A DNA stretch of 45,290 nt, taken from assembly GCA_011525755.1 (NCBI GenBank), contig WYBS01000078.1, positions 1-45,290 on the forward strand. Direction: 5' to 3'. Below are positions 22,728 through 30,083 of the stretch, piece after piece. The position numbers were made by a program, and so were the translations under genes. The stretch is from Planctomycetaceae bacterium (GTDB lineage Bacteria; Planctomycetota; PLA2). The notes beneath the pieces were generated by a model that did no database searches, was not told the origin of the DNA, and was given only the letters and a program-made list of their open reading frames with translations. Positions within the stretch are counted from its first letter, which is position 1, and each line of letters begins with the position of its first letter.

Positions 22728-24152
22728 ATGAGCAATCCGTTGCACCAGAAGGACCCGAAGGCGCACGAGCGCCCCCCCATCCCCCTTCCCGACCCGGACG
22801 ACGTGCGCCACACCTTCGACGTGGCGATGGCGAAGGTCCGCGAACGCCGCGGCTTCTACGCGGCGATGGCGGCGCTCGTGCTCCTCGTCACGATCGGCGT
22901 GATCTTCTTCCTCAACCTCGGCCCCTCGGTCGAGCCGTCGGAGTTCGCGGCGCTCTGGCAGCGCGCGGACGCGGTGAAGCAGAAGCTCCGCGCCGACGAG
23001 TCCGCGGCGAAGGAGATCGCCGCGCTCGAGTCCTTCCTCGGCGAGGTGCGCGGCACGAAGGCCGAGGGCGAGGCGCTCTGGCTCCTCGGAATCTGCCACT
23101 ACCGCGAGGCATGGACCGCCGACAAGGCGACCGCCGACGAGCGGCGCCCCCACCTCGAGAAGGCGATCGCGTTCCTCTCCGAGCTTGAGCAGCCGAAGTT
23201 CGACGAGCTCCTCATCACGAAGCAGAACTGGTTCACCGCGGGCTCCGCGGCCCCGACGGCCGCGCTCCTGAAGCAGGTGCGCGCCGATCTCACCTGGGTC
23301 GATGCAAACGCCTACACCGAGCCCCTTCCGAACCCCGCGGTCGTCGCCGTGCTGCGCACGAGCGAAGGAGACGTCCACATCCAGTTCTTCTCCGAGCTGT
23401 GCCCCGAGCACATGAAGAACTTCGTAACCCTAGCGCGGAAAGGGGTTTACAACGACACGCTGTTTCACTTCGTCCGCAAGGCGGACGCCGAGAAGCCGCT
23501 CGGCGTGATGGGCGGCGACCCCTTCACGTTCTTCTACAACGACCCGCAGAACAAGAAGCACATCCTCCGGTGGGGCTCCGGCGGGGTCGGCTACGAGATG
23601 GCTCCGGAGGCCGGCCGCTACCGGATCGCGCACCGCGCGGGAGTCGTGACCTCCCAGATGGCGTCGGATGCGGACTGGGACAACGGCGTCCAGTTCATGA
23701 TCATGACGGGCACGGACGTGGACCTCGACAAGCGGCACACGCCCTTCGCGAAAGTCGTCGAGGGGCAGGGGATCGTCGACAAGCTCGCCGCGAGGACGAC
23801 GGCCGGCCAGCACCCGACGTTCAAGGACGACGCGGACTTCTCGACGATCGCGACGCGCGACCTCATCGTGGACCCCGCAACCCTCCACAAGGTCATCATT
23901 TACGAGAACGGCAAGGCCATGGGGCACGACTTCCCGCTCTCCGAGGGCGAGCAGTCGATCGCCACCCTGTCCAGTGCGCCCGTCCAGCCGCTCGAGGGGG
24001 ACGCCGCGTTCTGCGGTCGCCTCCTGCGGAAGCCGGACGCCCAGGGCGAGATCCGGATCGGCCTTGACGTTCCGTTCCCGGCGGACATCGCCGACCCCGA
24101 GAAGGCCGACCCGAAGGGCGAGCGCATCCAGCGGGCGGCCGCAGGCAAGTAG
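22728..24152 (+). CDS. Membrane-anchored cyclophilin-type peptidyl-prolyl isomerase
   Basis: A 474-residue protein. The N-terminal cytoplasmic segment (about 40 residues, Pro-rich) is followed by one membrane helix (FYAAMAALVLLVTIGVIFFLNL), a helical region of about 150 residues (LWQRADAVKQKLRADESAAKEIAALESFLGEV, ALWLLGICHYREAW), then a cyclophilin domain from about residue 200. Cyclophilin motifs include AVLRTSEGDVHIQFF, CPEHMKNFVTLARKGVYNDTLFHFV, GVMGGDP, GVVTSQM, NGVQFMIMTG and HTPFAKVVEGQGIVDKL. It would assist folding on the outer side of the membrane. The C-terminal extension of about 85 residues is unrecognised. Two copies of the bipartite CGYAACCC-N15-TTTAC motif lie inside it, one in rare codons. 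Confidence 0.9.
   Translation: MSNPLHQKDPKAHERPPIPLPDPDDVRHTFDVAMAKVRERRGFYAAMAALVLLVTIGVIFFLNLGPSVEPSEFAALWQRADAVKQKLRADESAAKEIAALESFLGEVRGTKAEGEALWLLGICHYREAWTADKATADERRPHLEKAIAFLSELEQPKFDELLITKQNWFTAGSAAPTAALLKQVRADLTWVDANAYTEPLPNPAVVAVLRTSEGDVHIQFFSELCPEHMKNFVTLARKGVYNDTLFHFVRKADAEKPLGVMGGDPFTFFYNDPQNKKHILRWGSGGVGYEMAPEAGRYRIAHRAGVVTSQMASDADWDNGVQFMIMTGTDVDLDKRHTPFAKVVEGQGIVDKLAARTTAGQHPTFKDDADFSTIATRDLIVDPATLHKVIIYENGKAMGHDFPLSEGEQSIATLSSAPVQPLEGDAAFCGRLLRKPDAQGEIRIGLDVPFPADIADPEKADPKGERIQRAAAGK
23423..23450 (+). repeat. Bipartite motif copy in the cyclophilin gene
   Basis: CGTAACCC, 15 bases, TTTAC. In frame it encodes VTLARKGVY using the rare codons GTA, CTA, AAA and GTT, which stand out from the gene's usual G/C-ending codons. 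Confidence 0.45.
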
Positions 24153-24153
24153 C

Positions 24154-24204
24154 GGGCGAGCGCCTCCCCCGACCCCCCGGTTTCGCGGGCGCTCGTCCCC
24201 TTTT
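24154..24204 (+). terminator. Rho-independent terminator after the cyclophilin gene
   Basis: GGGCGAGCGCC (24154-24164) pairs with GGCGCTCGTCC (24188-24198) through 11 positions with one G-T wobble and is followed by CCTTTT (24199-24204). It starts 2 bases after the stop. A second small hairpin, GCCCC-TT-GGGGC, follows at 24205-24216. The remaining 24217-24315 is GC-rich with one G-run element (24250-24262) and no gene. Confidence 0.6.
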
Positions 24205-24315
24205 GCCCCTTGGGGCGGGGTCGGCGCCGATGGGCCGCGACGCGGGCGGCCCCCGGACCCCCCCCACCTCGATGCGCCGCGGGCGCCCGTGCGGGCTGCG
24301 GCCCTTGGCCGCTGC

Positions 24316-25182
24316 CTAGAGGTCCGCGCGAGAGAAGCCGCGCTCGCCCCGGAGCGCGCCGACGAGCCGCTCGAACTCCTCGGGCGAGTAGTAGTCGATC
24401 ACGATCCGCCCCTTGCCCCGGCGGTCCTCGATCCGGACCTTCGTGCCGAGGATGCCGCGGAGCTCGCTCTCGATGGCCATCACCTGGGGCGGCTTTCTCG
24501 GCGTGACGCGGCGCTTGGGCGCCGTGGCGCCGTCCCGGATCAGGCGCTCGACGGCGCGGACCGAGAGCTCCTCGCGGATCACCCGCTCCGCGACGTGGAT
24601 GCGGTCGATCTCGTCCGAAAGCCCGAGGATCGCGCGTGCGTGCCCCATCGAGAGGGCGCCGCCGCGCACGAGGTCCTGCACCTCCGGCGGGAGATCGAGG
24701 AGGCGGATCATGTTGCTCACGGACGACGGGTCGAGGCCGATCCGGCGCGCCACCTCCTCCTGCGTCACGTTCAGGTGGGACACAAGCCGGCGGTAGGCCG
24801 ACGCGCGGTCGATCGCGTTCAGGTCCGCGCGCTGGATGTTCTCGACGAGGCTCAGGACGAGCGTGTCCTCGTCGCTGTAGCGGCGCACGATCGCAGGGAC
24901 CGCGGCGAGCCCGGCCAGCTTGGCCGCCCGGGCGCGACGCTCGCCAGCCACGATCTCGTAGCCAACGGCGCCGGGACGCACGATGATCGGCTGGAGCACT
25001 CCGTTGGCCCGGATCGAAGCGGCGAGCTCCTCGAGCGCCGCCTCGTCGAAGTCGTGGCGGGGCTGGTGCGGGCTCCGATGGACCTGGTCGAGTGCGAGGC
25101 TCAGGATCTCCTCGCCTTCGTGCGCCCGGGCCTCGCCTAGGAGCGAGTCCAAACCGCGTCCGAGCTTCCGTTCCGCCGCCAT
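24316..25182 (-). CDS. parB: Chromosome-partitioning protein ParB
   Basis: A 288-residue ParB/Spo0J protein. The N-terminus is RKLGRGLDSLLGE; the CTP-binding domain has QPRHDFDEAALEELAASIRANGVLQPIIVRP, GYEIVAGERRARAAKLAG and LVENIQRADLNAIDRASAYRRL; the helix-turn-helix is VTQEEVARRIGLDPSSVSNMIRLLDLP; and the C-terminal dimerisation region starts at about 235. ParB loads on parS sites and slides as a clamp to organise the origin region. No parA gene is adjacent, unlike most chromosomal par operons: upstream is a divergent acylphosphatase gene. A parS-like palindrome lies 53 bases upstream of the start. Confidence 0.95.
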   Translation of the reverse strand: MAAERKLGRGLDSLLGEARAHEGEEILSLALDQVHRSPHQPRHDFDEAALEELAASIRANGVLQPIIVRPGAVGYEIVAGERRARAAKLAGLAAVPAIVRRYSDEDTLVLSLVENIQRADLNAIDRASAYRRLVSHLNVTQEEVARRIGLDPSSVSNMIRLLDLPPEVQDLVRGGALSMGHARAILGLSDEIDRIHVAERVIREELSVRAVERLIRDGATAPKRRVTPRKPPQVMAIESELRGILGTKVRIEDRRGKGRIVIDYYSPEEFERLVGALRGERGFSRADL

Positions 25183-25191
25183 GAGTGCCTC

Positions 25192-25197
25192 ACTATA
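25192..25197 (-). promoter_or_regulatory. Candidate -10 element TATAGT for parB
   Basis: TATAGT (5 of 6 consensus) on the minus strand ends 9 bases before the parB ATG (25182), so the leader would be very short or absent. No -35 at the usual distance. The palindrome at 25235-25258 is centred about 50 bases upstream of this box. Confidence 0.45.
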
Positions 25198-25234
25198 GGT
25201 AGTGGTGTTGCGCGGATCATCCTACTACGAGCGG

Positions 25235-25258
25235 CCGACTTTCCACGTGGAAAGTCGG
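25235..25258. promoter_or_regulatory. Perfect 24-base palindrome, parS-like site
   Basis: The half-site CCGACTTTCCAC (25235-25246) is followed directly by its exact inverted copy. The centre TTTCCACGTGGAAA resembles the core of canonical parS (TTTCACGTGAAA) with one extra C/G per half. Its place between parB and the divergent acylphosphatase gene fits a ParB loading site or a parB operator. I found no second exact copy in the window. Confidence 0.55.
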
Positions 25259-25283
25259 GCGTCGTGGTATCAAAGGACTGCCG

Positions 25284-25559
25284 ATGGCGCTCGAGCGTCG
25301 CCGCATCCTGTACTCCGGACATGTCCAAGGCGTGGGATTTCGGTGGCGCACTGAATCCGCCCTAAGAGGACTCCCCATTGCTGGATATGTCAAGAACCTC
25401 CCCGACGGACGGGTAGAGCTCATTCTTGAGGGCTCGCCTGCCGACAACGACGAGGCGGCGCGCCGGGTAAGGGAGTCGCTCGGCCGCTATATCGAAGCCG
25501 AGGCCCAGGACACCGGCGCAGGCACCGGCGAGTTCTCGGGGTTCGGGATCCTGCGATGA
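25284..25559 (+). CDS. acyP: Acylphosphatase
   Basis: A 91-residue enzyme that hydrolyses acyl phosphates. The family signature is clear: YSGHVQGVGFRWRT, with the catalytic Arg in GFR, and VKNLPDGRVELILEG with the catalytic Asn. AAAGGA lies 5 bases before the ATG. Codon use is unlike the rest of the window, with many A/T third positions (CAT, CAA, GGA, TTT, CTA, AGA, ATT, GCT, TAT, CTT), suggesting recent acquisition or relaxed selection. The stop overlaps the next gene by 4 bases. Confidence 0.95.
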   Translation: MALERRRILYSGHVQGVGFRWRTESALRGLPIAGYVKNLPDGRVELILEGSPADNDEAARRVRESLGRYIEAEAQDTGAGTGEFSGFGILR

Positions 25560-26272
25560 CGCTCGCGATCGCGACGAACGCGTGGCGCGAATGCCTCAGG
25601 CGCCCATTCGCCTATGTCGCTGTCGCCACGATACTTGCGCTCGCCGCCGTCTCGACGTTGCTGCGCCCCTTTTCCTTCGGCGCCTCGGCGCCCGAGTCGG
25701 TGAACCTCACCATCTCTAGCGTGCTCCTCGCCGTGCTCGTCACCGCAGCCTTCCTCGGGACCGCCCTCGTGCGGGCCGACCTCGAACGGGGCACGTTCCT
25801 GCTGATCCTGAGCCAGCCCGTGGGCCTCGTCCCCTACATCGTCGGCCGCTTCCTGGGCCTTCTTGCGGTCACGATCTTCGTCTGCCTCCTCGCGGCCGCC
25901 GGGCTATTGGGCGTTCTCGCCGCGACGGGCGGCGGCCTGGACGGACCGCTCATCCCCCCCGCCCTTCTCCGAGGCCTTTCCCGGGTGCTCCTCACCGCGC
26001 CGGTCCTCTCGGCCGCCGCGCTCGCGCTCTCCTCGATCACGAGCCGCCTTTTCGCTCCCGTGCTTCTCCTCGCCCTCTTCGTCGCTGGCGACGCGCTCGG
26101 CGACAGCCCCCTCGGCCGCATCCTGCCCGCGTTCGGCCTCTATGGCCTCGATGCGAGCCGATCCCCTTCGACGGCATGGCTGGCTCTATACTCCACGCTC
26201 CATTCCGTCGTATTCTTAGTGATCACCCATCTGCGGCTGACATTGAGGGCTCCCATCAGGACCGAGATCTGA
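25556..26272 (+). CDS. ABC-2-like multi-span membrane protein
   Basis: A 238-residue hydrophobic protein with about six membrane segments (FAYVAVATILALAAVSTLL, ISSVLLAVLVTAAFLGTALV, FLGLLAVTIFVCLLAAAGLLGVLA, VLLTAPVLSAAALALSSIT, FAPVLLLALFVAG, ALYSTLHSVVFLVITHLRL). The motif DLERGTFLLILSQPVGLVPYIVGRFLG resembles the conserved coupling loop of ABC-2 permeases of the NatB/YhaP type. No ATPase gene is adjacent, so its partner is elsewhere or it is not an ABC permease. It overlaps acyP by 4 bases and ends 3 bases before the phosphoesterase. Confidence 0.75.
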   Translation: MTLAIATNAWRECLRRPFAYVAVATILALAAVSTLLRPFSFGASAPESVNLTISSVLLAVLVTAAFLGTALVRADLERGTFLLILSQPVGLVPYIVGRFLGLLAVTIFVCLLAAAGLLGVLAATGGGLDGPLIPPALLRGLSRVLLTAPVLSAAALALSSITSRLFAPVLLLALFVAGDALGDSPLGRILPAFGLYGLDASRSPSTAWLALYSTLHSVVFLVITHLRLTLRAPIRTEI

Positions 26273-26275
26273 GGC

Positions 26276-27004
26276 GTGCGCTACGGCATCTTTGGCGACA
26301 TCCACGGGAATCTGCACGCGCTCGACGCCGTGCTGAAGGCCTACGAGCACGAGGCCATCGATGTCTACCTCTGCACCGGGGACCTCGTCGGATACGGCGC
26401 GCACCCCCACGAGTGCATCGAGAAGACGCGCGCGCTCTGCAGCCACATCGTGGCGGGCAACCACGACTTCGCCGTCTGCGAGAAGCTGACGCTCGAGTTC
26501 TTCAACTCCTACGCCAAGTCGGCCGTGCTCTGGACGCGCGAGGCGCTGACCAAGGACGACCTCGACTTTCTCCAGGCGCTCCCGATCACGGCCAACGTCG
26601 AGCCCGACGTAACTCTAGCGCACGCAACCATTTACGACGCGCACGCGTTCGACTACATCCAGACGCAGTATGACGCGCACCTGAGCCTCCAAGAGATGCA
26701 GACGCGGTGCGGGTTCGTCGGCCACTCGCACATCCCGATCTCGTTCTACCTGCGGGAGGGCGTGGTCGGGTGGACGATGGAGAGCACGATCGACGTCGAC
26801 GCGTGCGAGAAGGTCCTGATCAACGTCGGCTCCGTCGGCCAGCCCCGCGACGAGAACCCGAAAGCCGCCTACGCGGTCTTCGACACGAAGGAGCGGAAAG
26901 TCTGGATCAAGCGCGTCGCCTACGACGTGGAAGGCGCGATCAAGGCGATCGAGCAGAACCGCCTTCCGCGGATCCTCGGCGAGCGCCTCCGGCTCGGCAA
27001 GTAG
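26276..27004 (+). CDS. Calcineurin-like metallophosphoesterase
   Basis: A 242-residue protein with GTG start 26276. The dinuclear metal motifs are all present: GIFGDIHGN, GDLVGYGAHPHECIE, VAGNHDF, TLAHAT and FVGHSHIPI, plus NVGSVGQPRDENP near the end. This is the YfcE/MJ0936-like branch, with phosphodiesterase activity on unknown substrates. A copy of the bipartite CGTAACTC-N15-TTTAC motif lies inside the gene at 26608-26635, using rare codons (GTA, ACT, CTA, GCA, ATT). Confidence 0.92.
   Translation: MRYGIFGDIHGNLHALDAVLKAYEHEAIDVYLCTGDLVGYGAHPHECIEKTRALCSHIVAGNHDFAVCEKLTLEFFNSYAKSAVLWTREALTKDDLDFLQALPITANVEPDVTLAHATIYDAHAFDYIQTQYDAHLSLQEMQTRCGFVGHSHIPISFYLREGVVGWTMESTIDVDACEKVLINVGSVGQPRDENPKAAYAVFDTKERKVWIKRVAYDVEGAIKAIEQNRLPRILGERLRLGK
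26608..26635 (+). repeat. Bipartite motif copy in the phosphoesterase gene
   Basis: CGTAACTC, 15 bases, TTTAC. In frame it encodes VTLAHATIY using rare codons GTA, ACT, CTA, GCA, ATT. It shares TAGCGC with the copy at 23423 and ACGCAA with the copy at 42208 at the same offsets. Confidence 0.45.
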
Positions 27005-27012
27005 GAGTGGGG

Positions 27013-27024
27013 GGGGCTCCGGGG
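27013..27024 (+). repeat. G-run repeat GGGGCTCCGGGG after the phosphoesterase
   Basis: Nine bases after the stop at 27004, inside a longer G-run and just before the terminator hairpin at 27026-27047. Confidence 0.4.
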
Positions 27025-27025
27025 G

Positions 27026-27047
27026 CCCGGCGAGGCCCCTCGCCGGG
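27026..27047. terminator. Bidirectional hairpin between convergent genes
   Basis: CCCGGCGAG (27026-27034) and CTCGCCGGG (27039-27047) form a perfect 9-base stem with loop GCCC, between the phosphoesterase stop (27004) and the hemW stop (27052). There is no T-run; just upstream is a GGGGCTCCGGGG element (27013-27024). Confidence 0.55.
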
Positions 27048-27051
27048 TCAA

Positions 27052-28170
27052 TCACAGGAACGCCGCGGCGACTTCGTCGGCGACGCGCCAGCCGCGGCGC
27101 GCGAGCCGGAGCGGCCCGTCGGGCGCGACGAGCCCGAGCCCGCGCATGCGTCCGATGGTCCCCCGGAGCCCCCCCAGATCGACTCCGTAGCGGCGCTCGA
27201 CCGCCTCCACGTCCACGCCTTCGGAGGTGCGGAGCCCGAGCACGATCGTCTCCCTCGCCGCCGCCTCGCCCTCGAGCCGCTCCTCGGTCGCGATCGCGTC
27301 GCCGCGCCCGCGCACGGCTTCCGCGTAGCGGCCGAGATGGCGCTCGTTCCCCGTGCGACGGCCCTGGAGGTAGCTGAACGCGCCCGCGCCGAAGCCCGCG
27401 TACTCCCCGTTGCGCCAGTAGACGAGGTTGTGCCGGCACTCCTCGCCCCTTCGCGCGAAGTTCGAGATCTCGTAGCGCAGGATCCCCGCGCGCCGCAGCC
27501 GCCGCTCCGTGTACCGGAACATCGCGAGCTCGCGATCCTCCGCGATCGGATTCAGGCGCCCCGCGCTTCGCCGCGCGTGGAACTCCGTGCCCGGCTCGAA
27601 GATGAGCGCGTAGCACGACAGGTGGTCGGGACGCCACGAGATCGCGGTCTCGAGCGTCGCGGCCCATTCGGCGAGCGTCATGCCGGGCACGCCGTAGATG
27701 AAGTCGAGGTTCACGCGCGGGATGCCCGCCTCGCGCACCATGCGGTACGCCTCCTCGACCTCCGCCGCGCGGTGCACGCGGCCGAGCGTCGCGAGGTGGC
27801 GGTCCACGAGCGACTGCGCGCCGAGGCTCACGCGGTTCACGCCGTGCTCCTTGAGCACCGCGACCTTCTCCCTCGTCAGCGAGCCCGGGTTCGCCTCGAC
27901 GGTGAACTCCCGCGCGGGGTCGGGGCGAAGGCGCGCCGTGATGTCGCCGAGGTAGCGCGCGAGCTGCTCCGGCGTGACGACCGTGGGCGTCCCGCCCCCG
28001 ATGAAGATGGTGGGGGGGTCTCCGGGCACGCCGCGCGCGTCCATCTCGCGGCGGAGCGCATCGAGATACCCGTCCACGTCGCGGCCAAGGACCGCGAACG
28101 AGTTGAAGTCGCAGTACGGGCACTTCGTCTCGCAGAACGGGATGTGGACGTAGAGCGAGGGCCCGGTCAC
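27052..28170 (-). CDS. hemW: HemW-like radical SAM protein (heme chaperone family)
   Basis: A 372-residue radical SAM protein starting at GTG 28170-28168 (VTGPSLYVHIPFCETKCPYCDFNSF). The CETKCPYC cluster motif binds the iron-sulfur cluster. Further family motifs are IFIGGGTPT, VEANPGSLT, RVSLGAQS, NLDFIYGVPGMT and YEISNFARRGEECRHNLVYWRNGEYAGFGAGA. Annotated widely as oxygen-independent coproporphyrinogen oxidase, this shorter type is HemW, thought to transfer heme. The GTG overlaps the upstream gene by 4 bases. Confidence 0.92.
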   Translation of the reverse strand: MTGPSLYVHIPFCETKCPYCDFNSFAVLGRDVDGYLDALRREMDARGVPGDPPTIFIGGGTPTVVTPEQLARYLGDITARLRPDPAREFTVEANPGSLTREKVAVLKEHGVNRVSLGAQSLVDRHLATLGRVHRAAEVEEAYRMVREAGIPRVNLDFIYGVPGMTLAEWAATLETAISWRPDHLSCYALIFEPGTEFHARRSAGRLNPIAEDRELAMFRYTERRLRRAGILRYEISNFARRGEECRHNLVYWRNGEYAGFGAGAFSYLQGRRTGNERHLGRYAEAVRGRGDAIATEERLEGEAAARETIVLGLRTSEGVDVEAVERRYGVDLGGLRGTIGRMRGLGLVAPDGPLRLARRGWRVADEVAAAFL

Positions 28171-29282
28171 CGGACGAGATCCTCCACGATCTCCTTCGCG
28201 CGCGTCATCGCGATGTAGCGGCGCGCGGGGTCGAAGCGGAACCCCGGCCACTCCGGCGGGGGCTCGCCGAGGATCTCGCGCGCCGCCTCCGCCGCGGCCG
28301 CGCGCAGCCGGTCGGCGCTCGCGCGCGCGGGCTCCTCTCCCTTGAGCGCCTTCCGGAGCGCGGCGACCGCGGCGCGATCGCCGTCCGTCTCGGCGAGGCC
28401 CATCGCCGCGTGCGCGTTCGCCGCGTGGCGGATCACCGCGAGATGGACGAGCGGCTCGAGACCCTTCCGCGGGCTCGCGGCCGCGTTGAGCGCGCGCTGC
28501 GCGTCCATCACGAGCGCGAAGACCGCGTACTCGGCCTCCAGGTACGCGTCGAGGGCGGCCGGCGGGAGGTTCCTCGTCTCGTCGCGCCAGTCGCTCCGCG
28601 CGAGCGGGTGCGCGCCCGCCCTCTTCGCGAGCGCCTTGGCGTCGCCCGCGGCGACGAGCGCGCCCAGGAGCGGCGAGCCCTTCGGCGCCGCGCGCAGCTC
28701 CGCGAAGGCGGGCTCGCCCCGCGCGAGGAGGATCGCGACATCGACGTCCCAGAGCGTGAGCGTCTCGCGGGAGTAGGAGGTCCGGCCCTCGGTGAAGACG
28801 GGGGGCGTCGTCCCCGCGAAGACGACGCGGGCGTCGGCGGCGGGCAGCTCCTTGCCGCGCGGCGTGACGCGCACCTCGTCGATCTCGACGTCGCCCTTCG
28901 TCGCGCGGAGCCGGAACGCCCCCTTGAAGCCCGGAGACGCGGCGGGCTTCCCGTCGATCTCGGCGCCGCCGGCGGTGAGGACGAGCGTGCGCGCCCCCGG
29001 CGCCGGCGGGAGGAGGAGGGGGGTGCCGAGGGGGGAGGACAGCGGCTCCTTCTCGTCGTGGAAACCGACCTCGAGCGTGCCGCCCTTGTGGCGGAAGACG
29101 ATCTCGATCCGCTCCTTGTCCTCGGGCAGCCCGCGCGCGGCGATCCAGCCGTCGCGCGGGATCCTCATCCACCCCTTCTCGGGCGCGCCGGGGACGCCGA
29201 TGTACCACCGCTGCGGATCGAGCGGCTCGTCGAACGGATCGAAGACCGCCGCGCAGAGGAGGACGACAAGGGTCGCGGCCAC
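28167..29282 (-). CDS. Exported protein of unknown function
   Basis: A 371-residue protein with GTG start 29282-29280 and a short hydrophobic N-terminus (VAATLVVLLCAAVFD). Residues 20-150 look like a beta-sandwich (PLDPQRWYIGVPG, RIEIVFRHKGGTLEVGFHD, ARTLVLTAGGAEIDG, AFRLRATKGDVEIDEVRVTP), similar in texture to jelly-roll domains of secreted proteins. The rest is alpha-helical and Ala-rich (KALAKRAGAHPLARSDWRDETRN, AYLEAEYAVFALVMDAQRALN). I recognise no family. The long frame upstream to 29909 crosses the divergent lipoprotein gene and is not real. A TATCCT hexamer lies 7 bases before the GTG. Confidence 0.72.
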   Translation of the reverse strand: MAATLVVLLCAAVFDPFDEPLDPQRWYIGVPGAPEKGWMRIPRDGWIAARGLPEDKERIEIVFRHKGGTLEVGFHDEKEPLSSPLGTPLLLPPAPGARTLVLTAGGAEIDGKPAASPGFKGAFRLRATKGDVEIDEVRVTPRGKELPAADARVVFAGTTPPVFTEGRTSYSRETLTLWDVDVAILLARGEPAFAELRAAPKGSPLLGALVAAGDAKALAKRAGAHPLARSDWRDETRNLPPAALDAYLEAEYAVFALVMDAQRALNAAASPRKGLEPLVHLAVIRHAANAHAAMGLAETDGDRAAVAALRKALKGEEPARASADRLRAAAAEAAREILGEPPPEWPGFRFDPARRYIAMTRAKEIVEDLVR

Positions 29283-29289
29283 GCGGACA

Positions 29290-29299
29290 AGGATACACT
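29290..29299. promoter_or_regulatory. Overlapping divergent -10 elements
   Basis: Only 24 bases separate the divergent starts 29282 (minus) and 29307 (plus). TATCCT on the minus strand (29290-29295) lies 7 bases before the GTG; TACACT on the plus strand (29294-29299) lies 7 bases before the ATG. The hexamers share two bases, so RNA polymerase could open only one at a time. Confidence 0.45.
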
Positions 29300-29306
29300 T
29301 GGGCGG

Positions 29307-30050
29307 ATGCGCGTCGCTCCTGCCGCCCTTGCGCTCGCCCTCCTTCTCGTCGTCGGCGGGTGCGGGGGCTCCTTCTCCTCGTCCTTCGAGGCCGGGGAGA
29401 GCACGAAGCTCTCCGTGATCGCCTGGAAGGGAAGGCTGCGGCTGCGCAACGGCACGGCGGGCCGGATCGACGTGGCCGTCCGGGGGAGGTCGGACGTGCC
29501 GCTCGACCGCGTCGTCGCGTTCGTGCGGACGTCGAAGTCGGACGGCGGCAGCGACCTCGCGCTCGAGGTCGACAAGGCAGCGAAGGACGCGGATCTCGAT
29601 CTCGAGATCGCGGCGCCGCCCGGCATCTCCCTCTCGTGCAGATGCGCCGAGGCGGACGTGGATGTCTCCGGCGCCTGGGCCGACCTCGTCGTCACGACCG
29701 ACGGCGCCATCGTCACGCACGCCGACGCCAAGGGAGGGAGGCTCACGGGCCGGCGCGGCGGCGTCTCGTTCGTCGCGGCCGGCGCGGGCCCGACGGGGGA
29801 GCTCCGCGCCGAGTCGACGAGCGGCCACGTCCGCGTGGCGCTGCCCGCGGCGTGGAGCGGCCAGCTGAAGTTCCAGACGCAGACGGGCAAGCTCGACGTG
29901 CCGGAGCACGGGAACCTCCAGACGATCTGGGACGAGAACCAGAAGGGCGCCGTCGGCCGCATGGGCCCGCCGCGGGAGAAGGGGGCGCCGCTGCCGACGG
30001 TCTGGGCCATCTCCGGGACCGGCGACGTCTCGTTCCGGGTCGGGGAGTAG
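29307..30050 (+). CDS. Lipoprotein with beta-strand repeats (DUF4097-like)
   Basis: A 247-residue lipoprotein (MRVAPAALALALLLVVGGC, lipobox VGGC, Cys 19). The mature part is a right-handed beta-repeat protein: short strands such as LRLRNGTAGRIDVAVRGRSD, DLDLEIAAPPGISLSCRCAEADVDVSGAWADLVVTTDGAIV, GGRLTGRRGGVSFVAAGAGPTGELRAESTSGHVRVALP and ISGTGDVSFRVG. The pattern of Gly/Asp turns between alternating strands resembles DUF4097/adhesin-like domains. Function unknown; probably periplasmic face of the envelope. It has its own leaderless-type -10. Confidence 0.75.
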   Translation: MRVAPAALALALLLVVGGCGGSFSSSFEAGESTKLSVIAWKGRLRLRNGTAGRIDVAVRGRSDVPLDRVVAFVRTSKSDGGSDLALEVDKAAKDADLDLEIAAPPGISLSCRCAEADVDVSGAWADLVVTTDGAIVTHADAKGGRLTGRRGGVSFVAAGAGPTGELRAESTSGHVRVALPAAWSGQLKFQTQTGKLDVPEHGNLQTIWDENQKGAVGRMGPPREKGAPLPTVWAISGTGDVSFRVGE

Positions 30051-30061
30051 GGACTCGCGGG

Positions 30062-30083
30062 CCCGGACGCTCGCTCGGCCGGG
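30062..30083. terminator. Hairpin between convergent lipoprotein and sigma-factor genes
   Basis: CCCGGACG (30062-30069) and CGGCCGGG (30076-30083) form an 8-base stem with one mismatch and loop CTCGCT, directly against the sigma-factor stop (30084). It occupies nearly the whole 33-base gap and could serve both strands. Confidence 0.4.

Noticed and set aside
28167-29909. Extended 580-residue version of the unknown exported protein
   Set aside because: The extra N-terminal part is antisense to the lipoprotein gene at 29307-30050, and a signal-like N-terminus begins at GTG 29282.
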